Source: Myxococcota bacterium (lineage in GTDB: Bacteria; Myxococcota_A; UBA9160; JAFDET01). From it: 39,589 nt of DNA. The position numbers and the translations under genes were made by a program. Positions 17,414 to 25,106 of this stretch are shown here, one piece after another (the stretch's first letter is position 1; every line of letters starts with the position of its first letter). The stretch spans positions 1 through 39,589 of the forward strand of contig JANQFA010000005.1 of the NCBI GenBank assembly GCA_028278065.1, given 5' to 3'. The notes beneath the pieces were generated by a model that saw only the letters and a list, made by a program, of their open reading frames with translations, was not told where the DNA came from and ran no database searches.

Positions 17414-20131
17414 ATGGCGGATCAGGAGCGGAGCTACGTTCATCTCTTCAGCGAGTTCGAGAAGGTCCGAAGCCGCGTCGGCGGCGAGCGCGACGACGTG
17501 CGCGGGCTGCTCGGCGGGAAGGGCGCCAACCTCGCGGAGATGACGGGACTGGGCATTCCGGTACCGCCCGGCTTCACGGTCAGCACCGAGGCGTGCAATG
17601 CGTTCCTGGAAGCTGGAGAGACCTTCCCCGAAGGCATGTGGGAGGAGGTGCTCGAAGCGATCGGCGAGGTCGAACGGGACGTGGGCCGGCGCTTCGGCGA
17701 TCCCCAGAACCCGCTGCTCGTGTCGTGTCGCTCGGGCGCGCGCTTCTCCATGCCCGGGATGATGGACACGGTGTTGAACATCGGCCTGAACGACGCGGTC
17801 GTCGAGGGCATGGTGCGCCTCACCGGCGACCCGCGCTTCGTCTACGACCTCTACCGCCGTCTGGTCCAGATGTTCGGCAACGTCGTGCTCGGCGTGCCCG
17901 ACGAGCTGTTCGAGGCCGTGATCTCCCGCGCCAAGCGCGAGGCCGACGTGGTCGAGGACTCGGAGCTCTCGGCGGACGACTGGCGGGCGGTGACGATGCG
18001 CTTCCGGGAGACCGTGCAGAGCTACGCGGGTGCCGGCTTCCCCGAGGACCCCTTCGAGCAGCTCCGCCAGGCGACCGAGGCGGTGTTTCGCTCGTGGAAC
18101 GGGAAGCGGGCCATCGACTACCGCAACGCCGCGGGAATCGCCCACGATCTCGGCACGGCGGTGAACATCCAGACGATGGTGTTCGGCAACATGGGCGACG
18201 ACTGCGCCACCGGTGTCTCCATGTCGCGCAACGCGTCGAACGGCGAGCCCGAGCTCGAGGGCGACTTCCTGGTCAACGCCCAGGGTGAGGACGTGGTGGC
18301 GGGGATCCGCGAGACCCAGCCGCTCGGCGATCTGGCACAGGCCATGCCCGAGATGCACGCGGAGCTGAAGGCGGCGGCCACCGCGCTCGAGGCGCACTAC
18401 CGCAACATGCAGGACATGGAGTTCACGGTCGAGCGCGGGAAGCTCTGGGTGCTCCAGACCCGCGACGGGAAGCGCACCGCCCAGGCGGAGGTGCGCATCG
18501 CCGTGGACATGGCGGGCGAGGGGCTGATCTCCAGGGAGGAGGCGGTCCGGCGCGTGAAGCCGGACCAGGTGGACTTCTTCCTGCATCCCCAGCTCGATCG
18601 GGAGGCCCGCGAGGCCAGCCAGCCGATCGCCAGCGGGCTGAACGTATCGCCCGGCGCGGCCGTAGGCGTGGTGGCCTTCGACGCGGACACGGCCGAGCGC
18701 TGGGCCGAGGAGGGCCGCGAGGTCATCATGGTGCGGCCCGAGACGAAGCCGGACGACGTGCACGGCATGCTGGCCGCCAAGGGGATCGTGACGCTGAAGG
18801 GCGGGCGCACGAGCCATGCGGCCCTGGTGGCCCGCCAGTTCGGCAAGCCGGCCGTCGTGGGCGCCTCCGACATGGTGCTCGACATGGACGAGCGGGAGCT
18901 GAAGGTGGGCGAGATCGTCGTCGCCGAGGGTGAGTGGCTCTCGATCGACGGCACGAACGGGCACGTCTACGAAGGCAAGCTCGTGACCGCGGTGCCGGAC
19001 CTCAAGAACCCGTATCTCCTGAAGATCCTCGAGTGGGCCGACGAGTTCCGTCGTCTCGACGTCCGGGCCAACGCGGACTACCCGCGCGACGCCCAGCGGG
19101 CTCGCGACTACGGCGCGGCGGGGATCGGGCTGTGCCGCACCGAGCACATGTTCTTCGAGACCACCCGCCTGCCGATCGTGCAGCGCATGATCCTCGCGAA
19201 GTCCGCGAGCGAGCGCCGGGAGGCCATCAGCGAGCTGCTTCCGATGCAGCGGGAGGACTTCGCGGGCCTGTTCAGGGCGATGAACGGACTTCCCGTCGTG
19301 ATCCGGCTGCTCGATCCCCCGCTCCACGAGTTCCTCCCCAACTACGACGAGCTGATCCAGGATCTCGCCGACCTGAAGGTGCGCCTGCAGCACCACTCCA
19401 CGATGAGTGAGATCGACCAGGCCCTGGAGGACATCCGCGGCAAGCAGGACTTCCTGGAGCGCGTCGAGACGCTGCGCGAGTCCAATCCCATGCTGGGCAC
19501 GCGCGGGGTGCGCCTCGGGATCCTGATTCCGGAGCTGACCCGCATGCAGGTGCGCGCGATCTTCGAGGCGGCCTGCCAGGTGAGCCGGGAGGGGCTCGAG
19601 GTGGAGCCGGAGGTGATGATCCCGCTGACACACCACGTGCGCGAGCTGGAGGTCCAGCAGACGGCCCTCGAGGAGGAGGCCCGGGAGGTGATGCAGGAGC
19701 AGAACCTGGAGATCCCCTACCGCTTCGGGACGATGATCGAGATCCCGCGAGCCGCCCTGACCGCCGGAGAGCTGGCCGAGCGAGCCCAGTTCTTCTCGTT
19801 CGGGACCAACGACCTCACCCAGACGACCTGCGGGATCTCCCGAGACGACGCCGAGTCCGGCTTCCTGATGCACTACATCCGCAACGACATCCTGCCGCGC
19901 AATCCCTTCGCCACGATCGACGAGGGGGGGGTGGGGCGCCTCATCCAGATCGCGGTCGAGGACGGACGAGCGGTGCGGCCGGACATCGGCCTGGGCATCT
20001 GTGGCGAGCACGGCGGCGATCCCGAGAGCATCGCGCTCTGTCACCGGCTGGGGCTCGACTACGTGTCCTGCTCCCCCTTCCGGGTGCCCATCGCCCGTCT
20101 GGCAGCTGCGCAGGCGGCGCTCGACAGCTGA
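17414..20131 (+). CDS. ppdK: pyruvate, phosphate dikinase
   Basis: The 905-residue enzyme interconverts pyruvate, ATP and phosphate with PEP, AMP and diphosphate. The N-terminal nucleotide domain has LLGGKGANLAEMTGLGIPVPPGFT (middle part GGKGANLAEMTGLG, about 31-44) and SGARFSMPGMMDTVLN. The swivelling phosphohistidine domain has GGRTSHAALVARQFGKP with the phosphorylated His. The PEP/pyruvate barrel has CRTEHMF, FSFGTNDLTQTT and GICGEHGGDPESI with the catalytic Cys. Length is near the usual 870-900. The start ATG is preceded by GGGGGGA. It is monocistronic. Together with the PFOR encoded nearby on the other strand it places pyruvate/PEP exchange next to ferredoxin metabolism. Its last codons are copied in a short tandem array just downstream. 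Confidence 0.95.
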   Translation: MADQERSYVHLFSEFEKVRSRVGGERDDVRGLLGGKGANLAEMTGLGIPVPPGFTVSTEACNAFLEAGETFPEGMWEEVLEAIGEVERDVGRRFGDPQNPLLVSCRSGARFSMPGMMDTVLNIGLNDAVVEGMVRLTGDPRFVYDLYRRLVQMFGNVVLGVPDELFEAVISRAKREADVVEDSELSADDWRAVTMRFRETVQSYAGAGFPEDPFEQLRQATEAVFRSWNGKRAIDYRNAAGIAHDLGTAVNIQTMVFGNMGDDCATGVSMSRNASNGEPELEGDFLVNAQGEDVVAGIRETQPLGDLAQAMPEMHAELKAAATALEAHYRNMQDMEFTVERGKLWVLQTRDGKRTAQAEVRIAVDMAGEGLISREEAVRRVKPDQVDFFLHPQLDREAREASQPIASGLNVSPGAAVGVVAFDADTAERWAEEGREVIMVRPETKPDDVHGMLAAKGIVTLKGGRTSHAALVARQFGKPAVVGASDMVLDMDERELKVGEIVVAEGEWLSIDGTNGHVYEGKLVTAVPDLKNPYLLKILEWADEFRRLDVRANADYPRDAQRARDYGAAGIGLCRTEHMFFETTRLPIVQRMILAKSASERREAISELLPMQREDFAGLFRAMNGLPVVIRLLDPPLHEFLPNYDELIQDLADLKVRLQHHSTMSEIDQALEDIRGKQDFLERVETLRESNPMLGTRGVRLGILIPELTRMQVRAIFEAACQVSREGLEVEPEVMIPLTHHVRELEVQQTALEEEAREVMQEQNLEIPYRFGTMIEIPRAALTAGELAERAQFFSFGTNDLTQTTCGISRDDAESGFLMHYIRNDILPRNPFATIDEGGVGRLIQIAVEDGRAVRPDIGLGICGEHGGDPESIALCHRLGLDYVSCSPFRVPIARLAAAQAALDS

Positions 20132-20191
20132 GGGGCGCGCTCGACGGCTGAGGGCCCGCCCGACAGCTGAGGGCGCGCTCGACGCGCCGAG
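20117..20191 (+). repeat. short tandem repeat made of the 3' end of ppdK
   Basis: The bases of the last ppdK codons and stop, GCGCTCGACAGCTGAGGG, recur about 3.5 times with period 19-20 bp: core TCGAC at 20121, 20141, 20160 (as CCGAC) and 20179. The first three copies keep the TGA followed by GGG; the fourth breaks off into unrelated sequence. The copies lie outside the reading frame, after the true stop. The pattern suggests replication slippage at the gene end. Confidence 0.7.
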
Positions 20192-20196
20192 CGGCA

Positions 20197-20230
20197 CGGC
20201 CCTCGGACCCGCGAACGGGTCCGAGGGCCG
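20197..20230. terminator. perfect 14-bp inverted repeat between convergent ppdK and crp-like genes
   Basis: CGGCCCTCGGACCC (20197-20210) and GGGTCCGAGGGCCG (20217-20230) are exact complements around a 6-base loop, GCGAAC. The hairpin lies 65 bases after ppdK and 97 bases beyond the end of the convergent regulator gene. A symmetric stem there would serve both strands. No T tract follows on either side, so it is a probable bidirectional terminator or mRNA 3'-end stabiliser. Apart from this and the repeat, 20132-20326 holds nothing I recognise. Confidence 0.6.
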
Positions 20231-20326
20231 GAGGTCGCGCAGCGGCTCGACGCGGCGCTCCTCCACCCGCGCCATCGGGACGCACCGCTGGCGTCGCTGG
20301 GTCGGCCGCCAGCAGGACTCGCGGGC

Positions 20327-21025
20327 TCAGGCGCGCAGCGTGGCCTTGTCGATGAACTCGCGCAGCCCGGCCGGGTCCGGCAATCGGAGCCGGCGCCGCT
20401 TCATCTCCGCCAGCCCCTGCTCTCCCAGGTCGCGCAGGCACTGGTTCAGGGTCTGGCGGCTGCAGCCGACGAGCGTGGCGAGCTCGCTCTGGGTGAAATC
20501 GCCGTCGATCTCGATTCCACCCTCGCCGTCGATCCCGAAGTGGTCGCCCAGCTCGCGCAGGATGATCGCCAGGCGGGTGCGGGCGTCGCGGAACATCAGG
20601 CCTTCGACGCGGCTCTCGATGCGCTTCAGCCGGTCGCCGACCTGCTTCGCGACGGCGCGACCGATGCCCGGACGCGATCCCATGAGCTTGCGGAACAGGT
20701 CGATGGGTATCTGCCATACGACCGCGTGGCCGACGGCCTCGGCGTAGCTCTCCCGCGAGCGTCCGGTGATCGCCGCCAGCTCGCCGAACACCTCGCCGGG
20801 GCGGACGTAGCCGAAGGTCGCTTCGCTGCCCTCTCCGGAGACGCGGTAGATGCGCACCGCGCCGTCCTTCAGCAGGAAGAGCGAGTGGGGCTCCGAGGAG
20901 GGGCGGAAGATCATCTGCCCGCCGTTGAAGCTCTTGGTGTGAGCCGCCTGCTCCAGACGGCTCTTCTCGTCGTCGGAGAGCTCGTCGAACCAGTCGAGAT
21001 CGTTCAGATGGAAGAGCCCGCCCAT
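20327..21025 (-). CDS. Crp/Fnr-family transcription regulator
   Basis: The 232-residue protein has an N-terminal cyclic-nucleotide-type beta-roll, including PGEVFGELAAITGRSRESYAEA (key PGEVFGELA at about 76-84). This is followed by a long dimer helix and a C-terminal helix-turn-helix, FTQSELATLVGCSRQTLNQCL. There is no N-terminal cysteine cluster, so it is not an Fnr-type iron-sulfur sensor. The roll retains PGEVFGELA and an Arg-Ser pair, but cAMP binding cannot be asserted. It follows the ferredoxin-NADP reductase gene on the same strand after 93 bases, with its own -10-like TATGAT (21047-21052). It may be read from that promoter or as a tail of the rnf operon. Control of the energy genes around it is a reasonable guess only. 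Confidence 0.87.
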   Translation of the reverse strand: MGGLFHLNDLDWFDELSDDEKSRLEQAAHTKSFNGGQMIFRPSSEPHSLFLLKDGAVRIYRVSGEGSEATFGYVRPGEVFGELAAITGRSRESYAEAVGHAVVWQIPIDLFRKLMGSRPGIGRAVAKQVGDRLKRIESRVEGLMFRDARTRLAIILRELGDHFGIDGEGGIEIDGDFTQSELATLVGCSRQTLNQCLRDLGEQGLAEMKRRRLRLPDPAGLREFIDKATLRA

Positions 21026-21052
21026 CGCCCCCTCACGTTGGGGCGAATCATA
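21026..21052 (-). promoter_or_regulatory. -10 element and RBS-sequestering hairpin of the Crp/Fnr-family gene
   Basis: On the minus strand TATGAT (21047-21052) is followed directly by CGCCCC, an 8-base loop and GGGGCG (21026-21045), a perfect 6-bp stem ending one base before the ATG. The GAGGGG ribosome site lies partly in the loop and partly in the 3' arm, so the hairpin could limit translation. It could equally be a DNA dyad bound by a regulator. Confidence 0.4.
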
Positions 21053-21118
21053 CCACTCCCAGCCGGGAAGCCCCTAACCCGTCGGGAATCCGTCGCGATC
21101 GCCCGCGCCCAGAGTGCC

Positions 21119-21994
21119 TCAGTAGACGAGCTCGACCCAGCGCCCCCCGGCCCGAAGCTCGGCCTTGCGGCGTTCCCATTCCTTGTCGGAGCCGGCCAGC
21201 TCGGCGAAGACCTCGTCGAGCTCCTCCAGCATCTGCTCCAGACCCGCCACGTAGACCCGTGTGCGGGGGTCTCCGAGCATCTCCCAGAGCTGCTCGCCGC
21301 GCTCGCGGATCGCCCCATCCCAGGCGATCCGTTCGCCCCAGCTCGGGCGCGGGCTGAAGGCCTCGAAGGCCTCGAAGGTATCCCGGTCGTAGTACTGGAC
21401 GAAGTCGTCCACCGCGTCGTTCCGGTAGATCATCTCGAGCCCGGTGCGTGCGCCGTGGAAGAGCCAGACGCGTCCGCGCCGCTCGGGGACGTTCCGGTAG
21501 AGCTGCTTCACGAACACGCGGAACGGGGCGATCCCGGTGCCGCTGCCGATCAGGATCAGGTCGGCGTCGGGGTCCTCGGGCAGCTCGAAGGGGGGGCCGA
21601 AGGGGCCGGTGATGAGAAACGAATCGCCGGACCTGCGGTCGCACAGGAAGTTCGAGGCCACGCCGGGGTAGCGCTCGCCGCTGTACTCGTCCACGTAGAA
21701 GCAGCGGCGCACGCAGATCTTGATGCGGGGCCGATCGTCGGCGCCCCGTTCGGGGAGATCGGCGACGCTGTAGAGGCGGAAGTGGTGGTGGTCCCCGAAG
21801 CTGTCTTCTCCGGGCACCACGACGCCGATCGACTGGCCCAGGTCGTAGGCGAAGTCCTCGCGATCCACGTCCAGGACGATCTCGCGGACCTCCTCGGCGG
21901 CGCTCTCCTCGGTGATCCGCTCGCTCGAGACCACTGTCGCGCGGTAGCGAGTCCCGGTTTCGTAGTCCGACAGATGCTTCACGCCTTCGCTCAT
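21119..21994 (-). CDS. plant-type ferredoxin--NADP(+) reductase
   Basis: The 291-residue flavoprotein has the FAD-binding RLYSVAD motif, the NADP-binding GSGTGIAPFRVF loop, YVAGLEQMLEEL, and the C-terminal end RWVELVY, whose terminal Tyr stacks on FAD in plant-type FNRs. It should move electrons between reduced ferredoxin and NADPH. The ATG at 21994 is chosen because GAGGAGGA precedes it and it overlaps the stop of the upstream small gene (ATGA). The longer frame to 22114 lies in that gene. It is the last gene of the rnf-PFOR operon, so ferredoxin reduced by PFOR could feed NADPH here as well as NADH through Rnf. Soluble; no membrane segment. Confidence 0.9.
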   Translation of the reverse strand: MSEGVKHLSDYETGTRYRATVVSSERITEESAAEEVREIVLDVDREDFAYDLGQSIGVVVPGEDSFGDHHHFRLYSVADLPERGADDRPRIKICVRRCFYVDEYSGERYPGVASNFLCDRRSGDSFLITGPFGPPFELPEDPDADLILIGSGTGIAPFRVFVKQLYRNVPERRGRVWLFHGARTGLEMIYRNDAVDDFVQYYDRDTFEAFEAFSPRPSWGERIAWDGAIRERGEQLWEMLGDPRTRVYVAGLEQMLEELDEVFAELAGSDKEWERRKAELRAGGRWVELVY

Positions 21995-22188
21995 GACGGG
22001 TCCTCCTCCTCGGGACGGCTCTTCTCGCACGGTCCACGCAGCCCGCAGCCCGAGCAGCCCCGGCGCGCGAGCACGTCGGGCTCCGAGCTGTCGTCGGGAA
22101 AGCTCCGGCCCCACGCGATCTGCACACCGAGCCAGGCTCCCGCCAGCGCGGCGACTCCGATCGCTCCGATAGCATAGGATTCGATCAC
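21991..22188 (-). CDS. small membrane protein with C-terminal Cys cluster, candidate Rnf maturation factor
   Basis: This 65-residue protein has one N-terminal transmembrane helix (about residues 5-27) and then a hydrophilic tail with GCSGCGLRGPCEK, giving Cys 45, Cys 48 and Cys 54. It starts at GTG 22188, with GGAGG 8 bases upstream and four bases after the rnfA stop, and its own stop overlaps the FNR start as ATGA, so it is tightly coupled on both sides. NqrM (DUF539), which delivers iron to the membrane cluster of the related Na+-NQR, has the same size and layout: one helix, then cysteines. Sequence identity is not evident and only three cysteines are present. A role in assembling the intramembrane iron-sulfur centre of RnfA/RnfE is inference. 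Confidence 0.7.
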   Translation of the reverse strand: MIESYAIGAIGVAALAGAWLGVQIAWGRSFPDDSSEPDVLARRGCSGCGLRGPCEKSRPEEEDPS

Positions 22189-22192
22189 GACT

Positions 22193-22774
22193 TCAGCCTC
22201 CGAGTCCGGCGAATCCCATGAACGTCAGGGAGAGCAGGCCCGCCAGGGCGAGTGAGAGCGCCGCCCCGCGGGTCACGTCCGGCACACTCTCCAGGGCGAG
22301 CTTCTCGCGCAGGCCCGCCATCAGGACCAGGGCCAGCGTGAAGCCCGCTCCCGCGCCGAGGGCGTAGGCGATGCACTCGAAGAACCCGAACCCCTTGTTG
22401 GTCTGGAAGAGCGCCAGGCCGAGGATGGCGCAGTTGGTGGTGATCAGGGGCAGGAAGATCCCGAGGCTGCGGAACAGGGCCGGGCTCACCTTCTTGATGA
22501 ACATCTCCACGAGCTGCACGGTCGAGGCGATCACCGCGATGAAGGCGATCAGCCGCAGATAGGGCGCGTCCAGCGCGACCACGGCGTGCTGGATGCCGAA
22601 GGCGCACACCGAGCTCACCAGCATCACGAAGGTCACCGCGCCGCCCATCCGCGTGGCCGTCGCGAGCTGCCCGGAGACGCCGAGGAAGGGGCAGAGCCCC
22701 AGGAAGTAGGCCAGCACGAAGTTGTTGATCAGGCAGGCGTTGATGAAGATCGACCAGAGGGGATCGCCACTCAC
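22193..22774 (-). CDS. rnfA: Rnf electron transport complex subunit A
   Basis: The 193-residue integral membrane protein has six hydrophobic helices and the typical RnfA sequence FINACLINNFVLAYFLGLCP, with a conserved Cys in each half: GLCPFLGVS and PLITTNCAILG. These Cys residues coordinate a shared intramembrane [2Fe-2S] centre with RnfE. Length is the usual 193. The start is GTG 22774, which overlaps the rnfE stop by four bases (GTGA). Rnf couples ferredoxin oxidation and NAD reduction to Na+ or H+ pumping across the inner membrane. The gene is followed after four bases by the small Cys protein. Confidence 0.95.
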   Translation of the reverse strand: MSGDPLWSIFINACLINNFVLAYFLGLCPFLGVSGQLATATRMGGAVTFVMLVSSVCAFGIQHAVVALDAPYLRLIAFIAVIASTVQLVEMFIKKVSPALFRSLGIFLPLITTNCAILGLALFQTNKGFGFFECIAYALGAGAGFTLALVLMAGLREKLALESVPDVTRGAALSLALAGLLSLTFMGFAGLGG

Positions 22775-23397
22775 TTCGCGTCCTCCTTCCTCTCGAGAGC
22801 GTTGAAGAGCAGGAGCCAGGCCGCGAGCGTGAAGAAGCCCCCGCTCGGCAGCAGCATGACCACCCAGGGCTCGAATCCGGAGGGCAGGACGGACAGGCCG
22901 AAGAGCGTGCCCGCGCCCAGGATCTCGCGCACGGCACCCAGGGAGAAGAGCGCCAGGGTGAAGCCCGCGCCCATGCCCAGTCCGTCCAGGACCGAGCGCC
23001 CGATCCCGTTGCGCGATGCGAACGCCTCCGCGCGCCCGAGAATCAGGCAGTTCGCCACGATCAGCGAGATGAACGCGCCCAGCGCCCGGTGCAGGTCGAG
23101 GCTGATCGCCTGGATCGTCATGTCCACGATGGTGACGAACGTGGCGATCACGAGGATGTAGGTGGCGATGCGGACCTGCTTGGGCACGAAGGGGCGCAGG
23201 GCCGACACGACGGCGTTCGAGGCGGTCACCACGAAGAGGGTGGCGAGACCCATCGCCAGGGCGTTCAGGGCCGTATTGGAGACGGCCAGGGCGGGGCACA
23301 TCCCGAGCACCTGGACGAAGACCGGGTTCTCCTCCCAGAGTCCCTTCATGAACTCTTCGGCGTTGGTGGGCTCCGCGCGACCGGCGTCCGGCGGCAT
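22771..23397 (-). CDS. rnfE: Rnf electron transport complex subunit E
   Basis: The 208-residue membrane protein is the pseudo-symmetric partner of RnfA, with LWEENPVFVQVLGMCPALAVSN (key GMCPALAVS at about 32-40) and SLIVANCLILGRAEAFAS carrying the two conserved Cys. Six membrane segments are visible and the tail is charged (ERKEDAK). The ATG at 23397 lies three bases after the rnfG stop. It holds half of the intramembrane [2Fe-2S] ligand set. The gene order G-E-A here is common in rnf operons. Confidence 0.95.
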   Translation of the reverse strand: MPPDAGRAEPTNAEEFMKGLWEENPVFVQVLGMCPALAVSNTALNALAMGLATLFVVTASNAVVSALRPFVPKQVRIATYILVIATFVTIVDMTIQAISLDLHRALGAFISLIVANCLILGRAEAFASRNGIGRSVLDGLGMGAGFTLALFSLGAVREILGAGTLFGLSVLPSGFEPWVVMLLPSGGFFTLAAWLLLFNALERKEDAK

Positions 23398-23400
23398 CGG

Positions 23401-24084
23401 TCAGGGTCCTCCCTCGAAGTCGGTCCGGCGTCGCTGCAGGCGGGGGATCCACTCCGCCGTGCTGCTCGCGAGGATGTCGGCGATGGCCACCGCCGAGATC
23501 GTCGCCCCGGTGATCCCGTCGATCTGCCAGGGGTGCTCCTTCTCCCCCTGCTTCACCGCCTCCACGGGGTTTGCGAGGCCCTCGCCGTCGGGAGCCAGCG
23601 AGACGTCGAGCTGCTCGAAGTTGGCCCGGAACGCCGGATCGGTCTCGATGCGGTCGCCCAGCCCCGGGGTCTCGCGGCTCTCGAGAACCTGCATCCCGAC
23701 GATGGCCTGGCTCTCGAAGGCGTAGCCGTAGAGCACCCGGATCACGTCCTGGTACCCCATGCCCGCGGCCTCGATGGCCACGCCCGCGAGGCCGCCGCCC
23801 GCGTCGTAGGCGGCGTAGACCCGCGGCCCGGGCAGGGCGGTCTCGGGCGTTTCGCGCTCGAAGCGGCCGTCTTCGAGGTAGACGTAGGTCTCGAAGGCCT
23901 CGGCGCCCGCGACCACCTGGAAGATCGCGCGGCGCAGGGCCTCGGCGCGGTTGCGCTCGATGGCGGGTCGCGTTCCGATATGGGCGCTCACGATGAGGAG
24001 CCCGCAGACGAGGCCGACGCCCACCATGGCGCGGAACATCCCCATCGAGGACGGCGCCGTCTGCGGCTGGACTGCGCCGGTCAT
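23401..24084 (-). CDS. rnfG: Rnf electron transport complex subunit G (FMN-bearing)
   Basis: The 227-residue protein has one N-terminal membrane helix (MFRAMVGVGLVCGLLIVSAH) and a periplasmic domain. The covalent FMN attachment motif DGITGATISAVAIADIL is near residues 188-204, where the Thr of GAT carries the flavin by a phosphoester bond. Other family marks are GYQDVIRVLYG and LESRETPGLGDRI. The ATG at 24084 overlaps the rnfD stop (ATGA). Flavin attachment would need an ApbE-type transferase, which is not encoded in this window. Confidence 0.94.
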   Translation of the reverse strand: MTGAVQPQTAPSSMGMFRAMVGVGLVCGLLIVSAHIGTRPAIERNRAEALRRAIFQVVAGAEAFETYVYLEDGRFERETPETALPGPRVYAAYDAGGGLAGVAIEAAGMGYQDVIRVLYGYAFESQAIVGMQVLESRETPGLGDRIETDPAFRANFEQLDVSLAPDGEGLANPVEAVKQGEKEHPWQIDGITGATISAVAIADILASSTAEWIPRLQRRRTDFEGGP

Positions 24085-25106
24085 GGCCCGCTCCCGCCCC
24101 CCGCGCCGCCGAAGACGCGGGGCTGGATGGCCCGGTCGATCAGCGGGGACGCGGCGTTCCCCAGCAGGATCGCGTACATGACCCCCTCGGGCATGGCGCC
24201 CCAGGCGCGGATGATCACCACGATCACGCCGATCAGCGCTCCATAGATCCAGCAGCCCAGGTGCGTGACCGGCGAAGCCACCATGTCGGTCGCCATGAAG
24301 GTGGCCCCGAGCATCAGGCCGCCCGAGAAGAGCATGAAGCGGGCCGGGGCGTGGGTTTCCGGCGCCAGCGCATGGAGAGCGGCACTGGCCAGGGCGACGG
24401 TGCCGAGCATCGCGACGGGGATCCGCCAGCTCATCATGTTGCGGACGATCAGGTAGAGACCCCCCAGGGCGATCAGGATCGCGCAGGTCTCGCCCGTGGA
24501 GCCGCCCACCAGTCCCAGGGCGAGCTCGTTGGCCTCGGTGAGCTCTCCTCCGAACTTCCAGCGCGCGAGGGGCGTCGCGCCGCTCGTCGCGTCGAGCGTG
24601 GGGCGGCTGAAGGGCAGGGCGAGGGTGGCCGCGGGGAGCGAGCCGAAGCGGTCGGCGCCGAAGGGCGCGCTGAAGGTCGTCATCGCCACCGGGAACGCCG
24701 CCTGCAGGAAGGCGCGCCCGACCAGCGCCGGGTTGAACGGGTTCAGTCCCAGCCCCCCGAACATGGACTTCCCCAGCCCCACCGCGACGACGCCGCCGAG
24801 GGCGACGATCCAGACGGGGCACGACGGCGGCAGGGTCAGGCCGTAGAGGATTCCGGTGATCAGGACGGAGTTGTCGCCCAGGGTGGCCTCGCGTCCCGTC
24901 GCGCGGCAGGCGACCCACTCGGTGGCGAGACACGACGCGACCGCCGCGGACAGGGTGAAGAGGGCGGCGAGGCCGAAGGCCCAGATCGCGAACGCGACCG
25001 TGGGCAGCAGGGCGAGGACCACGTTGAACATGATCACGCCCACGTCGTGACCGCTCACGAAGTGGGGCGAGGTGCGGATCTCGAGGGTGCGGCTGGCCGA
25101 GGTCAT
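24081..25106 (-). CDS. rnfD: Rnf electron transport complex subunit D (FMN-bearing)
   Basis: The 341-residue membrane protein starts MTSASRTLEIRTSPHFVSGHD, has multiple hydrophobic helices, GGLGLNPFNPALVGRAFL with the family's NPFNPA signature, and the covalent FMN site in ATSGATPLA. The C-terminal half has TFMATDMVASPVTHLG and RAWGAMPEGVMYAILLGNA, all standard for RnfD/NqrB. The ATG at 25106 lies in the last unit of the 35-bp tandem repeat and overlaps the stop of the third micro-ORF. In ion-pumping Rnf it carries electrons through the membrane. Confidence 0.95.
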   Translation of the reverse strand: MTSASRTLEIRTSPHFVSGHDVGVIMFNVVLALLPTVAFAIWAFGLAALFTLSAAVASCLATEWVACRATGREATLGDNSVLITGILYGLTLPPSCPVWIVALGGVVAVGLGKSMFGGLGLNPFNPALVGRAFLQAAFPVAMTTFSAPFGADRFGSLPAATLALPFSRPTLDATSGATPLARWKFGGELTEANELALGLVGGSTGETCAILIALGGLYLIVRNMMSWRIPVAMLGTVALASAALHALAPETHAPARFMLFSGGLMLGATFMATDMVASPVTHLGCWIYGALIGVIVVIIRAWGAMPEGVMYAILLGNAASPLIDRAIQPRVFGGAGGGSGP

